Shown in pieces: positions 1 through 11,984 of a stretch of 64,000 nt of DNA. The translations under genes and the position numbers were made by a program. Every line of letters starts with the position of its first letter. The stretch's first letter is position 1. This DNA comes from Epiperipatus broadwayi. Taxonomy: Eukaryota; Onychophora; Udeonychophora; Euonychophora; Peripatidae. The DNA is taken from assembly GCA_028023455.1 (NCBI GenBank), contig JAQFVV010006220.1, forward strand, positions 8,041,852 to 8,105,851, read 5' to 3'. Below the pieces are notes generated by a model. The model saw only the letters and a list, made by a program, of their open reading frames with translations. It was not told the origin of the DNA and ran no database searches.

Positions 1-1400
1 AGCAACTATGATAATGTGAACAAAACAAATAATTTATTTCTTCTAACATGTATAGTTTTGAAAAAATCAAATTCTGCCATTAAAATAAATATTTTTTCCA
101 TAAAACTGAAGTTAAAAGATTACAATCTTGAAATGTTTTGGATAGAACAAATGGTTTCCTATTATGCAATGTGAAAATGATGACTAAATTGTCAAAAGAA
201 AATTCCACTCTGTAATATAAAAATATTTATAAACAATCTTTGACAAACAATAAAATATCAGAAGCTAAAAAAAAAAAAATCAAGTAATTTGGCTATTCAT
301 CAGGGTAACTAATCCATGCCATCACAGTTAAACATTCATTATTTTGATATATTTTAACCTTTGTACAATGGTATTTTTAGATTATATGGTGATTACAATG
401 TGTCTTATCATTACTGACCATATTAATGATTCTTTGCATTTACACTAAACCTTTTATCTTTTAATTATATTTATACAAAATCATTGGGATACATCTAACT
501 ATATCACACAAACAATATAAGAAGGCCTCAACAGCATAATTGCCTCTATCAAAAAATGATGAAACATCTTTTTTAAAAAAGATGTTTCAAGAGTCCTTTA
601 AAAGCATTACTCTAGAAGACACTAAACTGAAGAAAGATCATGTAAAAAGCAAATACATATCTTGAAAATTTCTGTTTTCTATATCTAAATGCATGGCCTT
701 TCCCCCCAGCTCTTAACCGGCTAAACAAAGATGACAGAGGTTAACTGATTTTCAATCTCTCACAACTATTTCTATATAATCATTGCAAATACTTTTTGGT
801 ATTCCTCATGCTTATTATTAAGTTATTTATTCTTAGATAACAATTATCAATCTACTAAAAATACACTGATAGCCTTCTCACTACTGTACATAGCAAACCT
901 TTATTTGCACTTATATCAAACATATTTTTGACAACTAAAACATTTTATCTCATTCTTAAAAATCAGAATTTAAATTACATCCCATTTGCTCATTTTGCAA
1001 ATTACTTTGAACTTCCTCAAATTTCTAAATTCTACATGGATCTATGTAAAACTGCCATTTCCATAAATGACAAGTTTACACTAAGATATAGATTTTTGTA
1101 TTTCAACTTTATCTAGGTTTTAGTTCTATTAAATTAAGATATTACTATTTAAATAAAAGAAATGTCAATGTAATTTATTATATAAATTATTTAAGGCCAT
1201 ATATCCATTATTAACTGATCTAATGTAAATTAATCTAGGCCTTCTCAAACTTTTTTCACTCTCAACTTCTTTTGATTAGCCAAAAATTTTCATAACACTC
1301 TTACTTAAATTATTAAAACTATAAGCATTAAGAATACAATTTAATTCAACAGAAAATCATTAATTTTAAATACCAAAATGAAAGGGCAGAGTAAAGATCA
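1..1400. other. AT-rich non-coding stretch
   Basis: No supported gene. Short open frames here are AT-driven and have no recognisable motif. The stretch holds A/T runs and the perfect palindrome at 560-589. A segment near 1,235-1,275 (CTTCTCAAACTTTTTTCACT) has a loose look-alike near 49,978, possibly the end of an old repeat. Confidence 0.6.
560..589. repeat. perfect 30-bp palindrome
   Basis: TGAAACATCTTTTTT is followed directly by its exact reverse complement. It has no spacer, so it is a cruciform-type palindrome rather than a looped hairpin. No gene lies next to it. Confidence 0.8.
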
Positions 1401-1408
1401 AACCTTAC

Positions 1409-1490
1409 AGGTCATGAGGCTATTGTTTGGCCAAAACTTACTTTTACCTGCTTTTAGGTCATGAGGGCAAGCATTTGGACAAAACATTTT
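1409..1490. repeat. diverged tandem duplication, period about 47 bp
   Basis: AGGTCATGAG recurs at 1,409 and 1,456, and each copy is followed by a related TTTGG(C/A)CAAAAC block. Two copies only. Confidence 0.6.
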
Positions 1491-1734
1491 TTTCCTGCTT
1501 TCACAAATGATAAGTATTTGAATATAACTTTTTATTCTTTCTCTGCTTTTAGATATTTATTTTCTTATACATGCTTAATGTTCAACAATTACATGATAAA
1601 ATAAAAAATTCTCATGTATTTACATATTATTTACTAAAAAGAAAAAGTAATCAAAGGTCTGCAGAAGACAACCAACAAAGGTGCAATAAACATCACATGA
1701 CCACCTCCTCTTATGCTTGTGCAATGTTAATTGT

Positions 1735-1955
1735 AACATAATAAAGATAAAAATTTCATAATTTAAAATATAATAAAAATAAAATATTTGTGTATTTATT
1801 ATTAAAATCTAAATATTTGCAGTGTAATAAACATAAAATATTCACACAAATTGTAGTGTAATAAAGATAAAATATTCATGTACTTATAGTGTAATAAAGA
1901 TGAAATATCCATATATTTGTAGTGTAACAATGATAAAAAAAAATTCAAGTATTTA
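1735..1955. repeat. diverged minisatellite, 35-45 bp units
   Basis: The core TAGTGTAATAAAGATAAAAT and variants recur about six times with spacings of roughly 35-45 bases. The array starts just after a motif (1,691-1,719) that also occurs near 17,777 and 61,623. Confidence 0.6.
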
Positions 1956-2000
1956 TTGTTAGTATTATTGTAGTCTTATTTAAAATTTGTTTCAATATTT

Positions 2001-2075
2001 GTAAATTATAGTATAATAATAAGAAAATAATGTATTATTTGTAAATTATAGTATAATAATAAGAAAATAATGTAT
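2001..2075. repeat. exact 40-bp tandem duplication
   Basis: The block starting GTAAATTATAGTATAATAAT at 2,001 is repeated at 2,041 with no change over about 35 bases, so the duplication is recent. Confidence 0.85.
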
Positions 2076-2368
2076 TTCTTGTTTGGGTACTTATACATCA
2101 TTCCTTTGCTTTCTTTGCCTGATGTTTTTTGACTAATTATCCATTTTCAGAGGCATCATGTTTTAAACAATATAGTTGTTTTTTTTTAAAAGATGATTAT
2201 CATATTAAATATTTTGATTTTTTTATTTTATTTAAGATGATTATAAAAACACAAGAAATTAACAAAACTCCAAATGGTTGTAATCAAATAAAATTTAATA
2301 CAACTGTAATAAACAAAATAAAAAACACGATGAAAGAATACTAGCTTCAAATGTATTTTGAGATTATG

Positions 2369-2503
2369 CTAGCATTCTGTCTGTTGTAAATAAAGTTTCA
2401 TATAATGCTTATTAGCATACACTTTGCATGCAGGCACTATTCTGTTATTTCGAAAATACTTCACTGCATCTTCTTCTGTCACTGGTGGATTCCCAAATTT
2501 TAA
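2369..2503 (-). pseudogene. possible N-terminus of an ISXO2/Merlin-type transposase (relic)
   Basis: On the minus strand 44 codons are open, between a TGA just upstream and a TAG at 2,369. The translation contains PPVTEEDAVKYF, then RIVPACKV, then HYMKLYLQQ. An acidic EEDA helix, a strand near VPxCK and a MKLY strand about ten residues later follow the layout of the N-terminal domain of ISXO2-like (Merlin/IS1016 relatives) transposases. There the Cys is normally part of a zinc ribbon; only one of the expected cysteines is visible here. No catalytic domain follows. It could instead be an unrelated exon, as codon use is better than in neighbouring open frames. The family call is inference from motif layout. 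Confidence 0.3.
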
Positions 2504-3015
2504 TCATTTTTGCAAAAAGTTAGGAAAATAATTAACTAACAGCTTGAATGATGACATAAAAAACTCATCCCAATGTTAATGGTTTGTACATTATACGTAA
2601 AAAAAAAAAAATTCATTCAATGTTGTGAATGGCATTTATAAAAAAAAAATATTTTATTTTAAAGTTAATATGAATTTATATTCGATTTCTTAATATTTTT
2701 TAATGTTCAATGAAATAATTTTGAAAAAACAAACAATGATTAACCAAAAAATATCGGCAAAGAGAGCGAAGGAATGATACGTATTTGTATTATTATATTA
2801 TTATATGTATTCTTATTTATTATTGGTATCGCTTAGTTGTATCAATACTCATTTAGTATTTCCCTCTTGTTATCAAGAAAAGTCACAGAGAACATATTAA
2901 AACAGTTCTGACTATATTATAGGTAAAATAGTCATGGTCCACTATTTAATTGGCTTTCCAACTACCAAGAAATGAAAATAGAGTAATTATCCATTCTTGT
3001 TTTATTATTTTTACA

Positions 3016-3917
3016 GGTAGTCATATGAAGACCGTACTGCCGCCATCAGATGGCGCTGCAACACCATCAACAACCGGCCCGAAACTTGCAAGTGATAAAT
3101 TTATTTACGAAAGTGGCTGAAAATAGACAAATAAAAATACCTGAGGCAATATATGTCCAACAAATACATCAAACTACAAAGTATAAAAAAAAAAAACAAG
3201 AAAATGCTATACAATTCAATTATTTTTGATCAAATTTTTTTTATTTGTATTTTAAAAGTATTTGTTTGATTTAATTTGTCCACTTCAGTTATTTTTGGAT
3301 AGAAATTCTTCATTGGGGGAGAGGGGTGTTTTATGTTTGACTTCTTTTGGATGAGATGCCATAATTTCAAACTAGTAATATTCTTTTTAGTTTATATAAC
3401 CGTTGCATTTAATTATTTTTGATCAAATTTTTTTTATTTGTATTTTAGAAGTATTTGTTTCATTTAATTTGTCCATTTCAGTTATTTTTGGATAGAAATT
3501 CTTCATTGGGGAAGGGGGGATGTTTTACATTTGACTTCTTTTGGATGAGATGCCATAATCTCAAACCAGTAATATTTTTTTTACTTTATATAGCAATTGC
3601 TTTTAAATCTGGTAGTTTGCAAATATTGAAAGCTACTTAATTTGCCAATTCATATTTGCAAATGTTAAAGGTAAATAATTTGCAGTATTTGGATTTCCCA
3701 AAATCTCTCCACCATGTTTCTTAGCTCTTTCTCGTATTTTGATCGTTTTTTTATAATTTGTAGTTTGATGTATTTGTTGGACATATATTGGGTCACACAT
3801 TTTTGTCTATTTTCAGCCACTTTCGTAAATAAATTTATCACTTGCAAGTTTCAGGCTGATTGTTGATTGTGTTGCAGTGCCATCTGACGGCTGCAATATG
3901 GTCTTCATAAGACTACT
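3016..3917. mobile_element. fold-back / MITE-like element with long inverted termini
   Basis: Inverted termini of about 175 bp (3,017-3,192 and 3,741-3,916) share GTAGTC(A/T)TATGAAGACC at the tips, the block around TCAGATGGC/GCCATCTGA, and the stretch GATAAATTTATTTACGAAAG. The 8-bp direct repeat TTTTTACA lies just outside (3,008-3,015 and 3,918-3,925), which fits an 8-bp target duplication as made by hAT, P or Merlin transposases. The interior is a tandem pair of 193-bp units. A short minus-strand open frame in the right arm (3,665-3,847) is not matched in the left arm and is probably not functional. I see no transposase, so this looks like a non-autonomous element. Confidence 0.7.
3218..3602. 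repeat. two tandem 193-bp units inside the fold-back element
   Basis: AATTATTTTTGATCAAATTT and the following block, including GGATAGAAATTCTTCATTGG, recur with a period of 193. The G-rich patch differs between copies (GGGGGAGAGGGG against GGGGAAGGGGGG). Confidence 0.8.
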
Positions 3918-4805
3918 TTTTTACATATCTTAATAAATATTTATCAACTATTAATAGATGATTAAGCACATCCAGTAATGGGGGTGCTATATCTCCACAA
4001 TATTAAAATTTTTATGTAAATGTCTAGATCTCTGAATCGTTTCATTGTTAGAAAGACATTCTGATTGAAAATATTTTTTATTTAATATTGTGACAATTAA
4101 TCAAAATGTACTACACATTATATATACTATCATTATGTTAAACCAAACAGATTGGTGTTATATCGCCATGATAATTAACAAAATTTATATGTAATGAAAA
4201 TGTTTAGATTTCCAAATCACTTTTATTTAAATATTCTAATTTATATAAAAAGCAATACATTACTATTGATAATTTATTTAAAAATAAACTTATTTTAGAA
4301 ATATTTGCCTCATAATAATAATTCTAATTCTGCAATATGTTGGACAACAATCATATATTAGATAATTACATTCATCTGTCATATTTTATATGTGCCAATA
4401 TAGTGTTCAATATAATGCAATGATATTGTCAGACTTTGAAAAATACTATATTGGGATTGATTCTGATACTGACTTAAATTTTTTTAAAAATATAGATATC
4501 ACCTTTTTCATATGTTCTAGTTATCTGCTTTTTCTTGAATTTGGACTGTAATGGAGTATGTTACGTAGTTAAGAACCTATCCATAATATTACCCAAATAC
4601 ATGAGTCTAAATGCAAGAAAAAAAGAATTAGTAAAAACATTTTTTTTAAAAAATATTATGCACAATAATTCTTAACAAATTTCATTAATATATTATCATT
4701 TAATGCTCCATGTTTATTACAAAAGCCATACATCACTTGAAACCTCTTCTAAATAATAGCTCTAGTAAGAGAAAGTGTCTAAAAAAATTATCTATTCTAA
4801 TAGAT

Positions 4806-5655
4806 AAAGTTAAGAGCGTGCTAATAGCTCTAAACAAGCTTTTTTTTTATTTATGATAAATGCTACTACAAGAGAAGGCATTCAAATCGTGGTCCCCATC
4901 CCCAGACCGGTTTCGACCTATGGGTCTCTTCAGTGAGGAGTTGGGACATTAGATCTAAAAAACCAACTCAAGCAAAGCATTTATCTAAAAGATAATTGTT
5001 AGAAAAAGATCTGAAACTTTTAGACATCTACATGTCTTTAAAGTCAGCTCTCCAACTGAAAAAATCATATGGGCCTGAACTTAATTCAGATACTCCATAT
5101 ATTAGTAGGCTTAGCTCTTTAATTTAGCTAAAGCCACAACAGCAAAATAATAATAGTAATAGAACAAGTCAGAAGTCACATGACTTATATATACTTGCAC
5201 TTACTAATATGTAAAGTAGAGGGACATATAGCTCCCAAACAAGCTTTTTTTTATTTTATTTATGATAAATGCTACTACAAGAGAAGGTAATCGCCCATCC
5301 CATTAGAGGAGTTGGGACAACAAACCAACTCAGCAAAGCATTTATCTAAAAGATAATTGTTAGAAAAAGATGTCTAAAAGTTTCAGATCTTTTTCTAACA
5401 ATTATCTTTTAGATAAATGCTTTGCTTGAGTTGGTTTTTTAGATCTAATGTCCCAACTCCTCACTGAAGAGACCCATAGGTCGAAACCGGTCTGGGGATG
5501 GGGACCACGATTTGAATGCCTTCTCTTGTAGTAGCATTTATCATAAATAAAAAAAAAGCTTGTTTAGAGCTATTAGCACGCTCTTAACTTTACATATTAG
5601 TAAGGGCAAGCTATATATAAGTCATGTGACTTCTGACTTGTTACTATTACTACTA
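4806..5655. mobile_element. nested inverted-repeat element
   Basis: The left arm (4,806-5,020) and right arm (5,385-5,591) are near-perfect reverse complements. Both carry AGACCGGTTTCGACCTATGG and TCTTCAGTGAGGAGTTGGGA. A third, shortened copy in left-arm orientation lies at 5,238-5,384 and abuts the right arm, giving a second hairpin possibility. A further pair inverts 5,158-5,222 against 5,588-5,652 around AGTCACATGACTTATATA. Order: A, B, short a, inverted A, inverted B. The sequence is markedly richer in GC than its surroundings. No coding sequence is supported. It may be a fold-back transposon or the result of template switching within a dispersed repeat. Confidence 0.75.
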
Positions 5656-6124
5656 TTCTAATAGAATAAACATTATTATTTTTAATTATTATCATTATTA
5701 TTAAGCAAAATAAAGTGCAAGGCATTAAAAAATTTATCAAATAAACAATGGAGATATAAAGATTTAAAAATTTTTCTCTTAAATAAAAAGCCTTAATCAC
5801 TAAATATCAGACTATACACCATGTGTATAATAATGTACAATATATACAATACAATTAAATTATTGTACTGAAATAACAAAGCATATAAAAAATTAAATCA
5901 TGAAATATATTTTACTATTAAATGAATATTTGAAAAGCTAACTTTGTTAATAGAAAACATAAGTTACACATAAGAGATTCTGAATTAAAATAAAAATAAC
6001 AAACAAGAACTATTTTTAACAAACTAATTAACATGCTGGTTACCACATGGAAAATTTCTAGAAGTTATTTTGTGACTACCACAATTAAAAATTATATTTA
6101 TATAAAAAAGTAAAAGTATAAATA

Positions 6125-7408
6125 CGGTATTACTTCAAATATAAGATGCACTTTTCCTCCCAAATTTTGGAAATTTGAAACAAAAATTATTAACTTATTT
6201 TTGTGAATCTTTACTTTATGCTATAGATGCACATAGTATTACGATTGTTACCTGTATAGAATAGCAAGTTAAATCTTTTTTAATCAACATTATTTGTAAA
6301 AGGCCTCAACTCTCTCTCTTAATCAGCTACTACATTTAACATTATTTTGCCAATTTTACCATTTTTATTGAAAAAAACTAACAAATAACCTTTAGAATTT
6401 TTTTACATCTAACAAATCAATATAATAATGAGATAAGAGCCTGTTTTTCAGGGGGCTGATTGGTTATTTCCTGTTCTCTACACAAGAGTGCCTGTCAAAA
6501 TTTTGAGTTCTGATGGCTTCATATGATTTTTAAAGCGAAAATGCACAATTTAGAATCTTTTAACATTACTTTGCTAATTTTGACAATTCCAATATTTTTG
6601 TTTTGATTTTTAAAGAAAAAATGTTTTAGAATCTTTTGACAATATTTTACAGATTTTGACAGTTCTGATATTTTTGTTTTGACTTTTAAAGTGAAAATAC
6701 CCTATGTTTTATAATCTTTTAATGTTATTTTGCTAATTTTATTGTTATTTTATCGAGAAAACTCTACCAAATAACCTTTAGAAATTTTTTACAACTAACA
6801 TCAATTACAATATGGTAAGAGCCAGCCTTCCAAGGCAATGATTGTTTGTTTCTTATTCTGTACACAAGAAGGCCTGTCAAAATTTTGACAATTCCTATAG
6901 CCTTGTTTTAATTTTTAAAGTGATAGCATGTTTTAGAATCTTTTAATGCTATTTTGCTGATTTTGACAGTTCCAATATTTTCATTTTTAAAGCAAAAACA
7001 TATTTTAGAATCTTTTTTACATATTTATTTTTTATAGAAAATATTTGTAAAAATATAAATTATTTTAAAATGATTCAGATTTTTTAAAAAAAGTATTTTT
7101 ACATAAAGTAAATTGACAAAGAAATTATAATGTTCAACATCGATTTAAATGGCATAAAGATGATGTACCCTGGTGGAATAATGAAGATGAGAATCCAAGA
7201 TCTGAAAATGAAGATGTAGAAAGTGAGAGTACCATATATCTAAAGATTTGCAATAAATTAAGTGAGTTTATTATATTTATATTAGTTTCTTATTTAAGTA
7301 CATGTATAGGTCTTAAAAATTCAAGGATTAATTTTCCCCCCAATTTTTTGGGCTTAAAATCCTATTGTTTTAAATTAGAGGCATTTTATATTTGAATAAT
7401 TTGGCAAT
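6125..7408 (+). mobile_element. Tigger/pogo-like DNA transposon remnant
   Basis: The left end TTACTTCAAATATAAGATGC and right end (reverse complement TTATTCAAATATAAAATGCC) form diverged inverted termini of the (C)AAATATAAG type common in Tigger/pogo relatives, with TA on both outer sides (6,123-6,124 and 7,409-7,410). The interior is a diverged array: a unit with TTTTTAAAG...TAGAATCTTTTAA...TTTGACAGTTC repeats every 75-80 bp, and a larger block with AATAACCTTTAGAA repeats at about 6,381 and 6,768. Near the right end, 7,139-7,262 reads on the plus strand as an acidic tail (DDVPWWNNEDENP, then SENEDVESES), like the acidic C-termini of pogo-family transposases. The catalytic core is gone. Confidence 0.5.
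7139..7262 (+). pseudogene. acidic C-terminal tail of a transposase (relic)
   Basis: The plus frame reads HRFKWHKDDVPWWNNEDENP followed by SENEDVESES, a run of Asp/Glu/Ser/Asn codons that is unusual in this AT background. It sits 150 bases inside the right terminus of the pogo-like element, where the transposase C-terminus would be expected. The upstream core is not recognisable. It is too short to exclude chance. Confidence 0.35.
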
Positions 7409-8047
7409 TATAATTTTTTAACTTTTTACTGTTGCTGTGTATAGAGTTAAATAAAATTTTATAGAATTCATTTTATTTTAATTTATAAACTTTATTGCAC
7501 GAGATTGGGAGTATTGGAATTTAACTTGAATAAAGATACTTTTTACCCATGCAGCAATCCTTATATTATTCATTATGGTTTCAAATCCAAAAATAAATAT
7601 AGTAGGCAAATGCTCAATTATTATACCATGATATTCATTAGGATTATATAATTAGTATGACAGTAATTAAATAAATAAAAAATTAACAATTTTTTTAAAA
7701 AAAATTTCCCCTTTATTTATTTATAATATACAACAAAGGGCTACAATCAAAATAAAAGGAAAAATATAATTATCTATATTGGGGTAATGTCCTTGTTTAT
7801 TTATGTAAGATAAATCAAACTGTAGTTTAATATTTTATTTGTCAATGAAGTCTCAAAACAATTTCCCCTTTTATTAGACTTAAGCAGTATTGTCTTTTAA
7901 ATATAAGCTAATGCATTAGTGGAAGAAATTGGGTTGATTGCCTCAGGGAATGTGAAATTTTGTTATTGCTGTGATTGTTAATATAATAGATTCTATGTTG
8001 AACAGTAAAATGTTTATTTTTTCTTTCCCAAAATGTTATAAACAATA

Positions 8048-8125
8048 ATTTAATGGCCAAGTGATCAACACAGCTGTCTTACAAGCAGTTGTCCCGGGTT
8101 TGCTTCCTGGCCGATGCTTTGACAC
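8048..8125 (+). repeat. tRNA-derived SINE head
   Basis: A tRNA-like block with an A box TGGCCAAGTGA (8,054-8,064) and a B box GGTTTGCTTCC (8,097-8,107), 43 bases apart start to start as in a tRNA. An anticodon-arm-like CTGTCTTACAAGCAG lies between. The B box has TTTGC in place of the usual TTCGA, and the acceptor ends do not pair well, so this is not an intact tRNA gene. An A-rich tail follows at about 8,131. Confidence 0.55.
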
Positions 8126-8215
8126 ATGAGGAAAAAAAAAGCTGAAAAAAATCCTTATTATATAAATTAACAGCTAGATGATAATGTACTAAATAATTTA
8201 TTAAAAATTTCAATA

Positions 8216-9515
8216 CACCTGGGTCTCGTTTTATGCGGTAGATAGGTTCCTCAGAAAATGCGCACAAAAGAAATCACACAAAAATAGACTAACTTACCTT
8301 GAAAAATGGGGGATACGTACTGTAATTTTCGAAAAATCACATAAAAGCAAAGCAACAACATAAAATTACTTTAAAATTCACATAAAAAAAAGAAAATAAA
8401 TAATGACCAATAAAAAATTTCAAATTTGAAAAAAATTGATACAAGACAAACTTTTTTTACTTTTTTTATTAACTACAGTATTTAATTTTATTCAAAACTA
8501 TCTATTTTTATGCATAATTTACATTTTTTCCCTACATGTACGGTATTTTAATCATTATCGCTATTTGAGACATCAGATTTGTCATGTTGTCATGTGATGT
8601 GAGGTACTGTAGCTTCTCCTTAAATGAAGTCAAGAGGAAATACAACTAAAACGTTTTCCAATTGCTGTTGATCCTTCCCATTTCGCTAAGTGATCTAAAA
8701 TTGAAATTTTTGTTTCCAAAGAAATTCATTTTCTTGGGTATTTTTTCCTCTCGCTGTTAGAGTAAACTAAAAGTTTAAAATAAAAATAAGAACTTAGACT
8801 TACGATAATAAAAAGACACCGACTCACCACTGTTGGGCAAAATTTAATTAAAACTAACAATTAAAAATTAAATTCTTATTTTTGTCTTTAATTTTCAATT
8901 CTGTTTAAAAATCAAATTTCATAGTTTCACATCACCTTAATTTCAGATCACGTTACGTAATTTTTAAATTGTTAATTACAATTAAAAATCAGATTTTAAT
9001 TGTGCCCGCCGCTGTTACTCACCTTTTAAAAATAAATTTGTGGACACTAAATGATTAATTGATTACGTACTCTTTTTATAAAAAGCAAAAATAGAATGCG
9101 ATTTAAAATGCAAAAACAACATACATAGTATTTTTCGACTATAACGTTTGAACGGATTTACATTATAGTCTTGTAAAAATTAATGTGTGTATATAAAATG
9201 GGGAAATTCTGATTTTAAGTGAATTATGAACTTCTTTATTGCATAAAATCTATTACAGTAACTATTATAAAGCACTGAAGATATTGAAATTATTAGATGG
9301 AAGTCGAACTCCGATAGTGCGCTATTATTTAAATATAATGTGAGTGTGCAAAATTTATAATATTTAAAGTAATAGCGCATTATTGGAGCTTGACTTCTGA
9401 TCTAATAATTTTTATCGCATAAAAGAAAACCGCATACAAAGATATTAAGAAGAAACATGAATCGCATAACTTCAAAATCGCATTAAATAAATTCGCATAA
9501 AACGAGACCCGGGTA
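8216..9515 (-). mobile_element. Tigger-like DNA transposon remnant, 1.3 kb
   Basis: Inverted termini CACCTGGGTCTCGTTTTATG (left) and TACCCGGGTCTCGTTTTATG (right, read inward) are flanked by TA. They resemble Tigger-type termini, which carry CCTCGTTTTAT near the tip. On the minus strand about 8,647-8,718 reads as a decayed CENP-B-type helix-turn-helix, so the transposase ran on that strand. Further inward the A/T-rich sequence has lost its reading frame. Multiple ATCGC/GCGAT-type motifs from the right terminus recur near 9,415-9,490. The element is far shorter than an autonomous Tigger (usually above 2 kb) and is internally deleted. Confidence 0.7.
8647..8718 (-). pseudogene. CENP-B-type HTH relic of a Tigger transposase
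   Basis: The minus strand reads ETKISILDHLAKWEGSTAIG followed by KRFS. The pattern K(I/L)xILDxLxKxEGxTAIxxxF is the first helix-turn-helix of Tigger/pogo/CENP-B DNA-binding domains. Stops surround it and no catalytic DD(D/E) domain survives in the element. Confidence 0.6.
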
Positions 9516-9519
9516 TATA

Positions 9520-11950
9520 TTATATATTTTTTAAAAAGTTTTTTTAAAAATAAATTACTAACACATGTCAATAAAAAAAATTCATTAAAAATTAGTGACT
9601 AGCATTGAGATATTTTACAATATATACACACTACAATGAATACATACATTTATATATAGGAGTATATAAAAAAATCCAAATGTTTCTTCAATCACCAGTT
9701 TGAGAGGCCCAGACTTAATCTGTATCAGATATTATATTAGATAAAGTCTTATCACTTAAGGAACAAATATCTTGAAGAATAGTGAAGAAAAATACAACTA
9801 TTGATTGGTGAGGTTTTCTTTTTTTATTCTGCAACTAAAAATACTAGCAATCCATAATTAACTTGGCTATAAGACATTTTCCTGAAAATTTAAATTATAA
9901 ACTTTTTTTTTTTTTTGGTAAGTCCTCAATGAATTTGAACATTATTAATCATTATATTATGAAAGCCTTATACACATGTATTTAATTTTCCAATCTAAAA
10001 TTAATTATTCTTTCTATTTTGATCATTGCTATTATTAATACTATGCTTTATTATAACTTATTAATTATGTTCTGTGGCAGATTATGTGTGAGCTACTTTT
10101 TTTTAATATCAAGACTACATATTTTCTCTACAGAAATTATATATTAGTAAAAAAATACATAAAAATCTTATAAAATTATTCAAGATTACATGAACTGTGC
10201 AGTATATAGAATGAATTATTGTTAAGTAAATACAATGAAAAAATAATATTATTATTGACCATCAGATTGAACACCAATATTCTGAGATATATTTCAATAG
10301 AGTAATATGACCAATAGATATATTGCTTGCCATTCTTTTAAAATAGATTTGTAGTTCATGAATTGGTTTGTACAATCATAAAACTTAAATTTTTACTTAT
10401 TTGTCCTTATCTTTGTTGTTTCTTCTATAGTCAAAATGATAATATTTGTTTGTGAATGGTGTTAATAATAAAAATGAAATAAAATATAGTAATCTCTTAC
10501 ATTTCTAAGCAGACAATGTTTAAAAAAAAAAAGAAATAAAACATGCCAATATAAAATGTTAACAAATTTTTAATGAATTATAGCAAAATACATGAATAAG
10601 AGACTTAAAATAAAAAGCATACTTATAGATTTTAGTAATAAATTATAGAGATCAATTGTCAAATTAAAGATGACTCTTAGCTCTCCAGAACTGATCATCT
10701 TCTATTTATGTTTATATATATATATATGGACAGAAGTAACTATATCAAGAAATTTATACAAAAAAAAAAAACTAAACGGAACTACTTCCACTACCCTCAT
10801 TTCTTATAAACATTTTACATGATACAAAAAAAAAAAAACCTTAAAATTTCTAAAAAACAAATTGTTTTTACAGTGTTACTGATTAGTCAATTATAAATTG
10901 TTTGTATTATTAAAACATTTAGTGAAAATAGCAGCAATATTTTTTCAGTTTTTATTTAGTTGCTGAATTAAAATCTAGTTCAATTTTTCCAAACATTTTT
11001 ATTGTCCATTTCCATCACATAATCATTACATTTTTTTCATCAATTTTTATTTCCTCTTTAAAATTCACACCAGTCAATACAGATAATTATGCAAGTTTTG
11101 TATAAACTAGGAAAGTTACTAATTTTGTATAAAGATTGTTTTAAAAACTACTTTATTTACCCTGGTTAGAATTATCAAGTTTATGAAATCAATAATAAAA
11201 AATAAATCAGGACAAATTATATTGGTTGATTCAGCAATTAGTTTTAAATAAAAGTTTTAGCAGTTATCTCAAGTAAAAAAATAAAAACCTTTGCCTAATT
11301 GGTAATATCCATTCTACACGTTTTCAACTTATATATTTTATGAATGTCAATTTTTGTAACAAAGTATTATAAACAGTGTGCATTGTAATTTGAAGTGCTA
11401 TATAATGATTTTCAATGAATGATACGTTAGAAGTCTACAAGACTCTTAAACAAGCTTATATTACAAACACGAGTAAGAGGCATATATTGTATGAATGAAA
11501 GGCTTTTCTAACACTTTACTTAATTTGCTAAACAAATGATTATTTAGAACTGCAAAGGTTCTTTTAATCTCTATTTTATCTCCACTTTTTATTCTGATCC
11601 AGAGGAATATTTATTTAAACTAAATGCCTACAAATTTTTTATTACTAACTTAAAAATGGAGTATCTTTATTGTTCTTCAGCTTGCTTATTACAATGTTAT
11701 TCAATCTACTATTATTAAGATGCTTTCATTCAAGTGAGCATATGAAACTGATGAATGATAATGACTTCCTAAAAGAATATAGGAAACTAGAATAATTTTT
11801 GTGTGAAAGGAACATAGCATTTGTGTTACAAAGATTATCTCAAAAACACTAAAAATGAGCAATATTGATTTCTTACATTGAAAGGATCTGATTGTGAATG
11901 GAATATAATGAAAAACTAGTTAAAATGATAGAAATCTTTCAAAAAAAAGT
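9520..11950. other. AT-rich non-coding stretch
   Basis: No gene, transposon domain or long repeat seen. It contains poly-T (9,903-9,917), poly-A runs and a (TA)n run near 10,708-10,727. Confidence 0.6.
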
Positions 11951-11984
11951 TTGCCGTTAAAGAGGTTAAAAAACAGAAATACAG

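Noticed and set aside
8048-8125. Functional tRNA gene
   Set aside because: The B box is altered and the acceptor stem does not pair; it fits a SINE head.
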